NCBI RefSeq assembly: GCF_013409255.1
Contig: NZ_JACCAS010000002.1
Span: 1,674,001-1,738,000 of the forward strand
Source: Paraburkholderia bryophila
GTDB lineage: Bacteria > Pseudomonadota > Gammaproteobacteria > Burkholderiales > Burkholderiaceae
Direction: 5' to 3'
DNA length: 64,000 bases
Below are positions 25,563 through 35,292 of this stretch, piece by piece. How positions within the stretch are numbered: position 1 is the stretch's first letter; the number at the start of each line of letters is the position of its first letter. A program made the translations under genes and the position numbers. The notes below the pieces were generated by a model. That model was not told the origin of the DNA. It saw nothing but the letters and a program-made list of their open reading frames with translations, and ran no database searches.

Positions 25563-26783
25563 ATGCTCAAATTAGACTTTCACCCCGCTGGCCGTCACTT
25601 TCTGCAGATCCCGGGTCCGAGCCCGGTGCCCGACCGCATCCTCCGGGCGATGAGCTACCCGACCATCGATCACCGCGGCCCCGAATTCGGCGAACTAGGT
25701 CTGCAGGTGCTCGACGGCATCAAGAAGATCTTCAAGACGCAGCAGCCGGTGGTGATTTATCCGGCTTCGGGCACGGGCGCCTGGGAAGCGGCGCTGTCCA
25801 ACACGTTGAGCCCCGGCGACCACGTGCTGATGTTCGAAACCGGCCACTTCGCGACGCTGTGGAAAAAGATGGCCGAAAGCCTCGGCCTGAAGCCGGAGTT
25901 TCTCGGACTGCCGGGTATCGAAGGTTGGCGACGCGGGGTTCAGCCGCAGATGATCGAAGAGCGTCTGCGCGCCGACACCCAGCACACCATCAAGGCGGTG
26001 TGCGTGGTGCACAACGAAACGTCGACGGGCGTCACGTCGGATATCGCTGCCGTGCGTCGCGCAATCGATGCCGCGGGTCACCCGGCGCTGCTGCTGGTCG
26101 ACACGATCTCGGGCCTTGCGTGTGCCGATTACCGTCACGACGAATGGGGCGTCGACGTCACCGTGTCCGGTTCGCAAAAGGGTTTGATGCTGCCGCCGGG
26201 CATCAGCTTCAACGCGATCTCGCCGAAAGCGATTGCCGCCAGCAAGCAGGCGAAGCTGCCGCGCAGCTTCTGGGATTGGGCCGACATCGTCGAAATGAAC
26301 AAGGCGGGCTACTGGCCGTACACGCCGAATACGAACCTGCTTTACGGGCTCTCCGAAGCGCTCGACATGATTCTCGGCGAAGGGCTCGACAACGTGTTCG
26401 CCCGTCACGAGCGTCTCGCCGAAGCGACCCGTCGCGCAGTGCGTGCGTGGGGCCTGGAGATTCAGTGCGCCGATCCGTCGGTCTATAGCCCGGTGCTGAC
26501 CGGCGTGATGATGCCCGACGGCATCGATGCCGACGTGGTGCGCAAGGTTATCTACGAACGCTTCGACATGTCGCTCGGCACGGGTCTCGGCAAGATGAAA
26601 GGCCGCATGTTCCGCATCGGCCATCTGGGCGACTGCAACGACCTGATGTTGCTGGCCACGTTGGCCGGCTGCGAAATGGGTCTGCGGCTCGCGGGTGTGC
26701 CGCTCAAGGAAAGCGGCCTGCCTGCCGCTATGGAGTGGTTGAGCCAGCCGACGAAGGCGTCGGGTTTGAAGGCGGCAGCCTAA
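25563..26783 (+). CDS. Class V aminotransferase (alanine/serine-glyoxylate type)
   Basis: A 406-residue PLP enzyme. The start at ATG 25563 follows GGAGGAG; a further upstream ATG falls inside the operator. Landmarks: IPGPSPVPDRILRAMSYPTIDHRGPEF, HNETSTGVTSD, and the PLP Lys in VSGSQKGLMLPPG. The C-terminal region (GLGKMKGRMFRIGHLGD) is typical of serine/alanine-glyoxylate aminotransferases. It moves an amino group from Ser or Ala to glyoxylate or a related 2-oxo acid. It is controlled by the divergent GntR regulator and heads a gene set that may feed it with a 2-oxo acid. Confidence 0.88.
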   Translation: MLKLDFHPAGRHFLQIPGPSPVPDRILRAMSYPTIDHRGPEFGELGLQVLDGIKKIFKTQQPVVIYPASGTGAWEAALSNTLSPGDHVLMFETGHFATLWKKMAESLGLKPEFLGLPGIEGWRRGVQPQMIEERLRADTQHTIKAVCVVHNETSTGVTSDIAAVRRAIDAAGHPALLLVDTISGLACADYRHDEWGVDVTVSGSQKGLMLPPGISFNAISPKAIAASKQAKLPRSFWDWADIVEMNKAGYWPYTPNTNLLYGLSEALDMILGEGLDNVFARHERLAEATRRAVRAWGLEIQCADPSVYSPVLTGVMMPDGIDADVVRKVIYERFDMSLGTGLGKMKGRMFRIGHLGDCNDLMLLATLAGCEMGLRLAGVPLKESGLPAAMEWLSQPTKASGLKAAA

Positions 26784-27030
26784 GCCGCCCCAGACGCGCG
26801 GCCGCCAGGCAATTTGCCCAGCGGCCGCGCAAAAAAAGCAACAAGCAATCGACAACACCAGCACCAGGCAACTCGCAGCCGGGGAAGGCGGGAGCACTTC
26901 CCTCACCAAGCCGCGCTGAGACGCGGCCCGAACAACATGCGATGGTCCCGCCTCAGCCTACGCCGCTGACGGGAAACGACGCAGCGCGCCATTTCAGGCG
27001 TGCCGTCGACACATGCAATGGAGAGAGACG

Positions 27031-28317
27031 ATGAAGCGGTTTCGTGTGACCAGTGCGAGCGGTATCGTTCTAGTGATGCTATGCATCATGTACTTCATCA
27101 CCTACCTCGACCGGGTGAACGTCAGCACGGCGGCTGCGGGTTTCGGCAAGGAATTCAACCTTTCGCATACGGAAGTCGGCCTCGTGTTCTCGGCCTTTGC
27201 GTATCCGTATCTGATCTTTCAGATTATCGGCGGTTGGGTCAGCGATCGCTTCGGCGCGAAACGCACGCTGCTGTTTTGCGGCGCCGTGTGGGGCATCGCG
27301 ACCCTGCTGACCGGTTTTGCCGGTGGTCTGGTCTCGCTGCTGGCCGCGCGCGTGTTGCTCGGCTTTGGTGAGGGCGCAACCTTTCCCGCCGCGACTTCCG
27401 CCATGGCGCGTTGGGTCGCGAAAGAGAAACGCGGCTTCGCGCAGGGCATCACGCATGCGGCGTCGCGGATCGGCAATGCGGTGGCGCCCGGCCTGATCGT
27501 GCTCGTCATGGCAACGTGGGGCTGGCGCGAATCGTTCTATATCTGCGGTGTGTTCAGCCTGTTGTGGGTCGCCGTGTGGGCCTTCACGTTCACCGAGCAT
27601 CCGAAAGATCATCCGCGTATCACGACCGAAGAACTCGACATTCTGCCCGCGCCGAAGCCGAAAGCCGCCAGCGTGCCGTGGGGCAAACTGTTCCGCCGCA
27701 TGTGGCCGGTCACGATCGTGTACTTCTGCTACGGCTGGACCTTGTGGCTGTTCCTGAGCTGGATTCCGCAGTACTTTCTGCATAGCTATCACCTGCAACT
27801 GTCGAAGTCGGCGATCTTCGCTTCGGTGGTGTTTTTCGCCGGTGTGCTCGGCGATACGCTCGGCGGCATCGTGACCGACTGGATTTTCAAGCGCACAGGT
27901 AGTCTGAAGCGCGCCCGTAGCTGGATGGTGTCGGTCTGCATGTTCTTCTGCCTGCTCTCGCTGATCCCGCTGATGTTTACGCACGACCTGTATCTGTCGA
28001 TGGCCTGTCTCGCGTCCGGCTTCTTCTTCGCTGAAATGACGATCGGTCCGATGTGGGCGATCCCGATGGACATCGCGCCGGAATTCTCCGGCACCGCGAG
28101 CGGCATGATGAACACCGGCTCGGCACTGGCCGCGATCATCTCGCCGGTGGCGGGCGGTTTCCTGATCGACTACTTCGGAAGCTGGGAGTTGCCGTTCGTC
28201 GGCAGCATGCTGTTGATGGCGATCGGCGTGGTGCTCGCGTTCCGCATGCAGCCCGAGAGCAAATTCGCAGCCAATCCGGCGGACAACGGGCAGGTGCCCA
28301 CCCGTCTGGGCGCGTAA
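27031..28317 (+). CDS. MFS transporter (ACS family, hexuronate/glucarate-like)
   Basis: A 428-residue transporter; ATG 27031 follows GGAGAGAGACG and is preferred to the ATG six codons earlier. It has 12 predicted helices; YFITYLDRVNVSTAAAGFGKEF and GGWVSDRFGAKRTL are hallmark ACS sequences, and IGPMWAIPMDIAPEFSGTASGMMNTGSA matches the helix-10 region of the glucarate/galactonate group. It lies 247 bases after the aminotransferase; the gap holds nothing obvious. Solute unknown, probably a small hydroxy acid. Confidence 0.88.
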   Translation: MKRFRVTSASGIVLVMLCIMYFITYLDRVNVSTAAAGFGKEFNLSHTEVGLVFSAFAYPYLIFQIIGGWVSDRFGAKRTLLFCGAVWGIATLLTGFAGGLVSLLAARVLLGFGEGATFPAATSAMARWVAKEKRGFAQGITHAASRIGNAVAPGLIVLVMATWGWRESFYICGVFSLLWVAVWAFTFTEHPKDHPRITTEELDILPAPKPKAASVPWGKLFRRMWPVTIVYFCYGWTLWLFLSWIPQYFLHSYHLQLSKSAIFASVVFFAGVLGDTLGGIVTDWIFKRTGSLKRARSWMVSVCMFFCLLSLIPLMFTHDLYLSMACLASGFFFAEMTIGPMWAIPMDIAPEFSGTASGMMNTGSALAAIISPVAGGFLIDYFGSWELPFVGSMLLMAIGVVLAFRMQPESKFAANPADNGQVPTRLGA

Positions 28318-28364
28318 CCAGCCGACGACACGACGCCGTTTTCTCTCCTCGCTTCAAGCACGAT

Positions 28365-29114
28365 ATGACGACATCACTTAGCCGGCGTCTCGCCGACGCA
28401 CGCCGGAACCACACCACGCTCGACGCGCTGTCGCCAGAGCTTATCCCCGCCGACGCCGAGGCGGCCTACGCGATCCAGCACGAGATGCTGGACGCAAGCG
28501 GCGCACGGATCGGCGGCTGGAAGATCGGCGCGAAGTCGGATAGCGGTCCGATCCAGGGCGCGCCGCTGCCCGCCGTCGATATGCATGCCGACGGCGCGCG
28601 GCTGGCGCGTGCGGATTTCACGCCGTTGGGCCTCGAACTGGAAGTGGCGTTTCGCTTCGGCCGTCGCTTCGACGCTTCCACCACGCCGTATAGCGAAGCG
28701 GAAGTGCGCGCGGGCATCGGCTCGATCGGCGCGACGATCGAAATCGTTTCAAGCCGCTACGCGGCGTGGCCCGACATCGACAAGCTCGCGCAACTCGCGG
28801 ACTTGCAGAACAACGGCGCGTTGATCGTCGGCGAGTTCACGCCGTATCGCGAGGACTTTCCGTTCGTGGCGCCGTCGCTGCGTTTCAGTTTCGACGCTCA
28901 CGACGTGGTTCAGACAACACCCGCCAACCCCGCCGGCGATCCGCGGCGTTTGCTGACGTGGCTCGTCAATCACGCGACGTCGCGTGGTATTGCCGTGACG
29001 CCGGACATGGTCATCACCGCGGGCTCCTATACCGGTATGTTTTTTCCGCAGAACGCGGGCACCGCGAGCGGACGCATTGAAGGCCTCGCGCCGCTCAGCC
29101 TGACGCTGTACTAG
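28365..29114 (+). CDS. 2-keto-4-pentenoate hydratase-like protein
   Basis: A 249-residue member of the fumarylacetoacetase C-terminal superfamily, in the MhpD/HpcG hydratase branch. Visible features: AYAIQHEMLDASGARIGGWKIGAKS, the metal-binding acidic pair in LGLELEVAFRFGR, and ITAGSYTGMFFPQNAGTASG near the end. By family it adds water to a 2-keto-4-enoate or decarboxylates/isomerises an oxo acid. No aromatic ring-cleavage genes are nearby, so the substrate is open. It lies between the transporter and the FAD/Fe-S enzyme. Confidence 0.75.
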   Translation: MTTSLSRRLADARRNHTTLDALSPELIPADAEAAYAIQHEMLDASGARIGGWKIGAKSDSGPIQGAPLPAVDMHADGARLARADFTPLGLELEVAFRFGRRFDASTTPYSEAEVRAGIGSIGATIEIVSSRYAAWPDIDKLAQLADLQNNGALIVGEFTPYREDFPFVAPSLRFSFDAHDVVQTTPANPAGDPRRLLTWLVNHATSRGIAVTPDMVITAGSYTGMFFPQNAGTASGRIEGLAPLSLTLY

Positions 29115-29142
29115 CTAGCCCGTTTTTCCAAAGGCAGACGAT

Positions 29143-32100
29143 ATGACGAACCCCACCTCCGCTTTGCTCGTCAAGCCGATTCATCTGGTCCCCTCTGCCG
29201 CACGCCTGACGACGCCGCTCGCGCAGCACCTGCGCAAGTCGTTGCGCGGCGACGTGTTGTTCGATCTGGCGAGCCGCGGCCGTTACGCAACCGATGCGTC
29301 GATCTATCAGATCACGCCGATCGGCGTGGTCGTGCCGCGCGATCAGGACGATCTGCGCATCGCGCTGGAAATCGCCCGTAGCGAGAAAGTGCCGCTGCTC
29401 GCGCGCGGCGCGGGGACGAGCCAATGCGGCCAGACCGTCGGCGAAGCGCTCGTGATCGACACGACCAAGTGGCTCAACAACATTGTCGATTTCGATGCCG
29501 ACGCGCGCACGGTCACCGTTGAACCGGGCGTCGTGCTGGACCATCTGAATGCGTGGCTCAAGCCGCACGGTCTGTGGTTTCCGGTCGACGTCTCGACGGC
29601 CGCGCAATGCACGATCGGCGGCATGGCCGGCAATAATTCGTGCGGCTCGCGCTCGATCGAATACGGCAACATGGTGCACAACGTCGAGGCGATCGACGCG
29701 ATTCTCGCCGACGGTAGCGAAGCGCATTTCGCGTCGTTGCACGACGCGCCGCAAGGCGCGCGCTTGCAGCAGATACTCGACGGCGTGACGCGGATCGCCC
29801 AGCGCGAACGCGACGAAATCGTCGCGCAGGTGCCGAAGGTGTTGCGCCGCGTGGCGGGCTACAACATCGATCTGTTCGATTGCCAGAACCCGCGCACCTA
29901 TACCGACGACGGTTTCGCGAACCTCGCGCATCTGCTGGTCGGCTCGGAAGGCACGCTCGCGTTCAGCCGGCAGTTGACGCTCAAGCTCGTGCCGCTGCCC
30001 ATGCATAAGATGCTTGGCGTGGTCAACTTCCCAACGTTCTGGCAGGCCATGGACCTGACCCAGCACATCGTCAAGCTGAAGCCGGTCGCGGTGGAGCTGG
30101 TCGATCGCACCATGATCGATCTGGCGATGAGCAACCCTGCGTTCCGGCCGGTGATCGGCAAAGCGCTGGTCGGCGAGCCGCAGGCGATCCTGCTGGTGGA
30201 ATTCGCGGGCGAGGATCGCGACGCGCAATGCGCGTCGCTCAAACAGCTCACGGAACTGATGGCCGATCTGGGCTTGCCCGATTCGGTGGTGGAGATGCCG
30301 GACGCGAACGAACAGAAAGCGTTGTGGGAGGTCCGCAAAGCCGGGCTGAATATCATGATGAGCATGAAGGGCGACGGCAAGCCGGTGTCGTTCATCGAAG
30401 ATTGCGCGGTGCCACTCGAGCATCTGGCCGAGTACACGAGCCGTCTAACTGAAGTGTTCCATCGTTACGGCACCGAAGGCACCTGGTACGCGCACGCGAG
30501 CGTCGGCACGCTACACGTGCGGCCGATTCTCGACATGCGACGCGACGGCGCGGTGAAAATGCGCGCGATTGCCGAAGAAGCGGCGGCGCTGGTGCGCGAA
30601 TACAAGGGCGCCTATTCGGGCGAACACGGCGACGGTCTGTGCCGCGGCGAATGGGTGGCGTGGCAATACGGACCGCGTCTGAACCAGGCGTTCAGCGAGA
30701 TCAAGACGCTGTTCGATCCGGATAACCGCTTCAATCCCGACAAGATCGTGCGTCCGCCGAAGATGGACGACACGCGTAATTTCCGCTTTGCGCCTGGCTA
30801 CCAGGAACAGCGGATCGACACCGCGCTCGACTGGTCGGCGTGGAATGTCGAACGCGATCCGCTCACGGGTCAGGAAACCTCGCCGGGAACCGGCAACGAT
30901 CTGTCCGGCGGTCTCGCGAAAGCCGTGGAGATGTGCAACAACAACGGCCATTGCCGCAAGTTCGACGCGGGCACCATGTGCCCGAGTTATCGCGTGACGA
31001 AAGACGAACAGCACGTCACCCGTGGACGCGCGAACACCTTGCGTCTCGCGATTTCGGGGCAACTCGGCGAAGCGGGTTTGGCGAGCGACGACGTCAAGGA
31101 CACGCTCGATCTCTGCGTGTCGTGCAAGGGCTGCAAGCGCGATTGCCCGACCGGCGTCGACATGGCGAAGTTCAAGATCGAAGCACGGGCGGCGCGCGTC
31201 AAACGGCACGGGCTCCGACTTCGCGACAAGCTGGTCGCCTTCATGCCGCACTATGCCGGGGCGGCGAGCCGCATGCCGGGTTTGATGGCCTTGGCCGACA
31301 ACGTGCCGGTGCTATCGGCGTGGTTCAAGCGCGCCGTGGGTTTTGCGCCTGAGCGGAGTTTGCCGCGCTTCAGGAAATCGTTTCTGTCGAACGCAGTGGC
31401 GGCCAAACCGCCCAAAGGCGGCGCGTTGAAAGAGGTGCTGTTGTTCGTCGATACGTTCAACAACAATATGGAGCCGGACAACGCGCGCGCCGCTCAGCGA
31501 GTGCTGGAAGCCGCCGGCTACACGGTGCATTTCAATATGCGCCAGGGCGAACGGCCGGTGTGTTGCGGCCGCACCTTCCTCGCGGCGGGTTTGGTCGATC
31601 AGGCGAAGCAGGAAGCGCGGCGCATGCTCGATCTGTTCAAGCCGTTCGTGGAGCGGGGCGTGCCGATTATCGGTCTGGAACCGTCGTGCTTGCTGTCGTT
31701 GCGCGACGAGTTTCTGCACTACGGTTTCGGCGAAGAGGCGCGGCAATTGTCGAAGCAGGCGTTTCTATTCGAAGAGTTTCTGGTGCGCGAGGAAAAGGCT
31801 GGGCGTTTGCAACTCGCGTTGAAGCCGTTGGCCACGTCGCAGGCGCTGGTGCATGGCCACTGCCATCAGAAGGCCTTCGACGCGTTCACGCCGGTGCAAA
31901 CCGTGTTGAAGTGGATTCCCGAGCTGAAGGTATCGACGGTGGAATCGTCATGCTGCGGGATGGCGGGCAGCTTCGGCTACGAAGTCGAGCATTACGCGAC
32001 CTCGCTGGCTATGGCGGAATTGTCGTTGCTGCCGGCGGTGCGCAAGATCGACGCCAATACGGTGATGGTGGCCGACGGCACGAGTTGTCGGCATCAGATC

Positions 32101-32163
32101 CACGACGGCGCGGGCGTCGACGCGATCCATGTGGCGCGCGTGCTGGCAATGGCGTTGAAATAA
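29143..32163 (+). CDS. Fused FAD-linked oxidase / Fe-S dehydrogenase (GlcD-GlcF type 2-hydroxyacid dehydrogenase)
   Basis: A 1006-residue fusion. Residues about 50-280 are an FAD-binding PCMH domain (ARGAGTSQCGQTVGEALVIDTTKW) and about 290-545 the FAD-linked oxidase C-terminal domain. From about 585 there are two ferredoxin-like Cys clusters (CNNNGHCRKFDAGTMCPSY; CVSCKGCKRDCPTGVD), and the last 250 residues carry two CCG domains (PVCCGRTFLAAG; ESSCCGMAGSFGYE). This is the architecture of D-lactate/glycolate/D-2-hydroxyglutarate dehydrogenases that pass electrons to the respiratory chain. Product 2-oxo acid could supply the co-localised aminotransferase. Confidence 0.88.
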   Translation: MTNPTSALLVKPIHLVPSAARLTTPLAQHLRKSLRGDVLFDLASRGRYATDASIYQITPIGVVVPRDQDDLRIALEIARSEKVPLLARGAGTSQCGQTVGEALVIDTTKWLNNIVDFDADARTVTVEPGVVLDHLNAWLKPHGLWFPVDVSTAAQCTIGGMAGNNSCGSRSIEYGNMVHNVEAIDAILADGSEAHFASLHDAPQGARLQQILDGVTRIAQRERDEIVAQVPKVLRRVAGYNIDLFDCQNPRTYTDDGFANLAHLLVGSEGTLAFSRQLTLKLVPLPMHKMLGVVNFPTFWQAMDLTQHIVKLKPVAVELVDRTMIDLAMSNPAFRPVIGKALVGEPQAILLVEFAGEDRDAQCASLKQLTELMADLGLPDSVVEMPDANEQKALWEVRKAGLNIMMSMKGDGKPVSFIEDCAVPLEHLAEYTSRLTEVFHRYGTEGTWYAHASVGTLHVRPILDMRRDGAVKMRAIAEEAAALVREYKGAYSGEHGDGLCRGEWVAWQYGPRLNQAFSEIKTLFDPDNRFNPDKIVRPPKMDDTRNFRFAPGYQEQRIDTALDWSAWNVERDPLTGQETSPGTGNDLSGGLAKAVEMCNNNGHCRKFDAGTMCPSYRVTKDEQHVTRGRANTLRLAISGQLGEAGLASDDVKDTLDLCVSCKGCKRDCPTGVDMAKFKIEARAARVKRHGLRLRDKLVAFMPHYAGAASRMPGLMALADNVPVLSAWFKRAVGFAPERSLPRFRKSFLSNAVAAKPPKGGALKEVLLFVDTFNNNMEPDNARAAQRVLEAAGYTVHFNMRQGERPVCCGRTFLAAGLVDQAKQEARRMLDLFKPFVERGVPIIGLEPSCLLSLRDEFLHYGFGEEARQLSKQAFLFEEFLVREEKAGRLQLALKPLATSQALVHGHCHQKAFDAFTPVQTVLKWIPELKVSTVESSCCGMAGSFGYEVEHYATSLAMAELSLLPAVRKIDANTVMVADGTSCRHQIHDGAGVDAIHVARVLAMALK

Positions 32164-32207
32164 CGCTGAAGCTAACGCTAGATCGAGGAGGCAAGCCGCC
32201 TCGCGTT

Positions 32208-33125
32208 TCAGGCGGCGACAGCCTGCCGATACGCGGACGGCGCCACGCCGACGCTCTCGCGAAAGCGATGGCTGAAATGGCTGGCGTTCGCGTAGCCGCA
32301 TTGTTCGGCGACTTGCGCGAGCGGCAGCGCGGTGGTGCGCAGCAGCGTGCGGGCACGTTCGAGCCGCTGTTGCGCGATCCATGCGGCGGGCGGCAAACCG
32401 AACGACGTGCGGAACATCCGCGCGAGATGGAATTCGGAAAGCGCCGCGACGCCGGCGAGTTCGCCAAGCGTGAGCGTCTGCGCAAGATGACTTTCGATGT
32501 AGTCGCGCAAGCGTCGGCGAGTCGCCACCGACAAACCGCCTTTAAGCGCCGTGTCGGTGCGACGCACGCCTTGCGCACGCAGCAGCAGACTCAACACCTG
32601 GTGCGCGGTTTCGTTGGTGCGCAGCAGGCCGTCGGGGTCTTGCCAGTCTTCATTGGCGAGTGCCTGACACAGACTGGCGATACGCGCGTCTTCGAAATAG
32701 GTGCGATCGGCGAGCGTCAGTTCGCGCGGCTCGCGATCGAGCTCCTGAACGGCGCGCTGCGTGAAGTGTTCCGGCAGGAAGTACAGATGCATGAAGTGCA
32801 TGTGACCACGCACCCACCAACGCGATTCATGATCGCCGGGCAGGGTGCAGAGTCGCGACGGCGCGCCGTAATGGCCCGGCATTTTCTGCCGCTCGGTGCG
32901 GTACCCGCCATCCAGATAGCAGGACAACGTGTGATGGCCGGGCTGGTCGTAGACGGTCTCGGCCTCTTTCGTTTCGCGCGTCCAGACGGCGACGGCGAGC
33001 CGGTCGCCGAGCCACGCGAAGCGATCCAGATTGGCGTTGGAGCTGCCCAGCGTGTGACACACCGATTGAAGGCCGAACGGCGTTTCGATGGGATTCAACT
33101 CGGCGGCGGGCGGTCTGGCGTTCAC
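32208..33125 (-). CDS. AraC-family transcriptional regulator
   Basis: A 305-residue regulator with an N-terminal cupin-like sensing half (about 1-195) and a C-terminal pair of helix-turn-helix motifs (LTLGELAGVAALSEFHLARMFRTSFG; LAQVAEQCGYANASHFSHRFRESVG). Convergent with the FAD/Fe-S gene and divergent from an EamA transporter; either could be its target, and the divergent transporter is the more usual arrangement. Confidence 0.87.
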   Translation of the reverse strand: MNARPPAAELNPIETPFGLQSVCHTLGSSNANLDRFAWLGDRLAVAVWTRETKEAETVYDQPGHHTLSCYLDGGYRTERQKMPGHYGAPSRLCTLPGDHESRWWVRGHMHFMHLYFLPEHFTQRAVQELDREPRELTLADRTYFEDARIASLCQALANEDWQDPDGLLRTNETAHQVLSLLLRAQGVRRTDTALKGGLSVATRRRLRDYIESHLAQTLTLGELAGVAALSEFHLARMFRTSFGLPPAAWIAQQRLERARTLLRTTALPLAQVAEQCGYANASHFSHRFRESVGVAPSAYRQAVAA

Positions 33126-33284
33126 GGAATAGGCGGAATACTTCTAAAAGCGGGCTGAGCGCCAGTATACGGGGATGCTTGCGCCGCCGCTGACCACCAC
33201 GAAAAAGTGCGCAATCCTGGACAAGTGCGGCGCGCCGCGCGGGGGCATAGTCGGGCTTCCGACATTGTTGCTGCAGGCTTGACC

Positions 33285-34184
33285 ATGAATCTGGCGCTTT
33301 ATGCCGTTACCGTATTGATCTGGGGCACCACCTGGATCGCCATCAAATGGCAACTGGGGTCGGTGCCGCCGCCGGTTTCGATCGCGTGGCGTTTCTGGAT
33401 CGCCGCGCTGGTGCTGTTCGCGTTGCTTCGCATCATGCGCCGGCCGATCTGGCCGCCGCGCGCCGCGTGGCGATTCCTCGTCGCGCAAGGACTGGCGCTG
33501 TTCTGCGTCAACTTTCTGTGCTTCTACTACGCCGAACAGGTCGTGCCGAGTGGGCTCGTGGCCGTGGTGTTTTCCACCGCGCCGCTGTTGAACTCGATCA
33601 ATGGGCGTCTGTTCATGGGCCGGCCGCTGCAACCCACGGCGATTGCGGGGGCGATGCTGGGGCTCGTCGGCATTGTGTGTCTGTTCGTTCAGCAGATGGC
33701 GGGACATCTCGGCGATCACACCGCGTGGCTGGGACTCGGCATCGCGTTCCTCGGCACCCTGTGTTTTTCGGCCGGCAATCTGCTGTCGAGCCGCATGCAA
33801 TCGATGGGTCTGCATCCGTTCGCCACCAATAGCTGGGCGATGATGATCGGCGCCAGTGTGTTGACCGTGGGCAGCGCGCTGGGCGGCTTGTCGTTTGCGG
33901 TCGACCCGTCCGTGCGTTATCTCGGCGCGCTCGGTTATCTGGCGATCTTCGGCTCGGTGATCGGCTTTACCGCTTATCTGATGCTGGTCGGCCGCATGGG
34001 CCCCGAACGGGCGGCCTACTGCACGGTGCTGTTCCCGATCGTGGCGCTGGCGGTGTCGACGGTATTCGAGGGCTACCAATGGTCCGCGCTCGCCGTGGTC
34101 GGACTGCTGCTCGTGGTGGCCGGCAATCTGGTGGCGTTCGATCTGACGCGACGCATTTTCATGCGACGGACGCGCGCTTCCTGA
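33285..34184 (+). CDS. EamA/DMT-family transporter
   Basis: A 299-residue membrane protein with ten predicted helices in two EamA repeats (about 5-135 and 150-285). The start MNLALYAVTVLIWGTTWIAIKW places the first helix at the N-terminus, as in RhaT/EamA exporters; ATG 33285 is chosen because the upstream in-frame residues are charged and unlike the family. It probably exports an amino acid or metabolite. The convergent LysR gene starts its stop codon 37 bases downstream. Confidence 0.85.
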   Translation: MNLALYAVTVLIWGTTWIAIKWQLGSVPPPVSIAWRFWIAALVLFALLRIMRRPIWPPRAAWRFLVAQGLALFCVNFLCFYYAEQVVPSGLVAVVFSTAPLLNSINGRLFMGRPLQPTAIAGAMLGLVGIVCLFVQQMAGHLGDHTAWLGLGIAFLGTLCFSAGNLLSSRMQSMGLHPFATNSWAMMIGASVLTVGSALGGLSFAVDPSVRYLGALGYLAIFGSVIGFTAYLMLVGRMGPERAAYCTVLFPIVALAVSTVFEGYQWSALAVVGLLLVVAGNLVAFDLTRRIFMRRTRAS

Positions 34185-34208
34185 ACGTTGCGTTTTCTTG
34201 GTTTACCC

Positions 34209-34236
34209 GACGGCGGCGAATTAATCCGCCGCCGTC
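34209..34236. terminator. 10-bp hairpin between convergent genes
   Basis: GACGGCGGCG (34209-34218) and CGCCGCCGTC (34227-34236) form a perfect 10-base stem with loop AATTAATC, spanning the LysR stop between the convergent EamA and LysR genes. There is no T run on either side, so termination is only suggested by position. Confidence 0.4.
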
Positions 34237-35138
34237 CACTCCGGCCGTCTTCCCAACGTGTCGAACAGTTCGAGGATCGTCGCCTTGACCTTCTGCACGG
34301 CGTTGCTCAACAACGCCGTGTCGTGCCAGCACAGCGACAGGTCGCGCGAAAACAGCCGGTGATCGACTTTGGCGAGCTTCAGTTTGTGTTCGTCGAGTTC
34401 GACATGCGCGGCGGTCCACGGCAGGATCGTGACGCCGAGCCTGGCCATCACCGCCGCGAACAGCAGCGCGGTCGAGCTGGCCTCGAACAGAATCTCGCAC
34501 GGCTGGCCGGCCTCGCGCAGCGCCCACTCCACGCGGCTGCGTATCGTATTCGGCGCGCTCGGCAGGATCAGCGGCATGCGCGCCAACTCGGCGATCGGCA
34601 CCGGCTCGTCCGGCATCTGAAACTCCGGCCATGCGATCAGATAAAGCGCCTCGCTGAGCAGCTTTTGCGACGCGACGCCGCGTGTTTCGACCGCATCGAC
34701 CACCACCGCCAATTCCACGCGTCCGCCGCCGATCAGGTTGGCGAGATCCGCGCTCGGTGCTTCGATCAATTCCAGCGCGATGCCCGGATAGCGGTCGCGA
34801 ATCGTCCGCGCGAGCGGAATCGCGACCATGCGCGCCGTGCTCGACGGCATCGCCACCGATACCTTGCCTTGCGGTAGCTCGGCATCCTGACGCAGCAGTT
34901 CACGGGTGCTGTCGGCTTGCCGCAGCAATTCGATCGCGTGGCGGTAGAGTGTCTGCCCCGCAGCGGTCGGCGCGACGCCCTGCACGCTGCGTTCGAGCAG
35001 TTGCATACCGAGATCGGCTTCGAGGTTGCGCATCTGCTGGCTGATCGCCGGCTGCGCGATATGCAGCGCCTCGCCGGCACGCGTGACGTTGCCGCATTCC
35101 ACCACCTTGACGAAATACCTTAGCTGTCGCAGATCCAT
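34221..35138 (-). CDS. LysR-family transcriptional regulator
   Basis: A 305-residue LysR protein; helix-turn-helix at 1-60 (MDLRQLRYFVKVVECGNVTRAGEALHIAQPAISQQMRNLEADLG). The effector domain resembles the Nac/Cbl-adjacent group. It is divergent from the MFS/CoA-transferase/decarboxylase operon with a 154-base shared region containing two nested inverted repeats, so it very likely controls that operon. Confidence 0.9.
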   Translation of the reverse strand: MDLRQLRYFVKVVECGNVTRAGEALHIAQPAISQQMRNLEADLGMQLLERSVQGVAPTAAGQTLYRHAIELLRQADSTRELLRQDAELPQGKVSVAMPSSTARMVAIPLARTIRDRYPGIALELIEAPSADLANLIGGGRVELAVVVDAVETRGVASQKLLSEALYLIAWPEFQMPDEPVPIAELARMPLILPSAPNTIRSRVEWALREAGQPCEILFEASSTALLFAAVMARLGVTILPWTAAHVELDEHKLKLAKVDHRLFSRDLSLCWHDTALLSNAVQKVKATILELFDTLGRRPEWTAAD

Positions 35139-35170
35139 GCGCGTCGCTCGCTCCCTCTTCCCATAAGAAA

Positions 35171-35214
35171 ATCCGATCGAACAAGAGAAATATCATATTT
35201 TTCGATTATCGGAT
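35171..35214. promoter_or_regulatory. Nested inverted repeats in LysR/MFS intergenic region
   Basis: Outer arms ATCCGAT (35171-35177) and ATCGGAT (35208-35214) enclose AAATATCATATTT (35188-35200), a perfect odd palindrome. The arrangement (AT-rich dyad between a LysR gene and its divergent operon) suits LysR recognition and activation sites. Confidence 0.5.
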
Positions 35215-35292
35215 GCGTTCTTATACTCGAACCACAAAAAACCGAAGCGTGTCCGTCCCCATGGTGCGATGCCGCTTCAAACGGAGACAAGC

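Noticed and set aside
26888..26913. CGGGAG and CCCTCACC close together, like the two halves of the dispersed element
   Set aside because: The halves are on opposite strands and in the wrong spacing.
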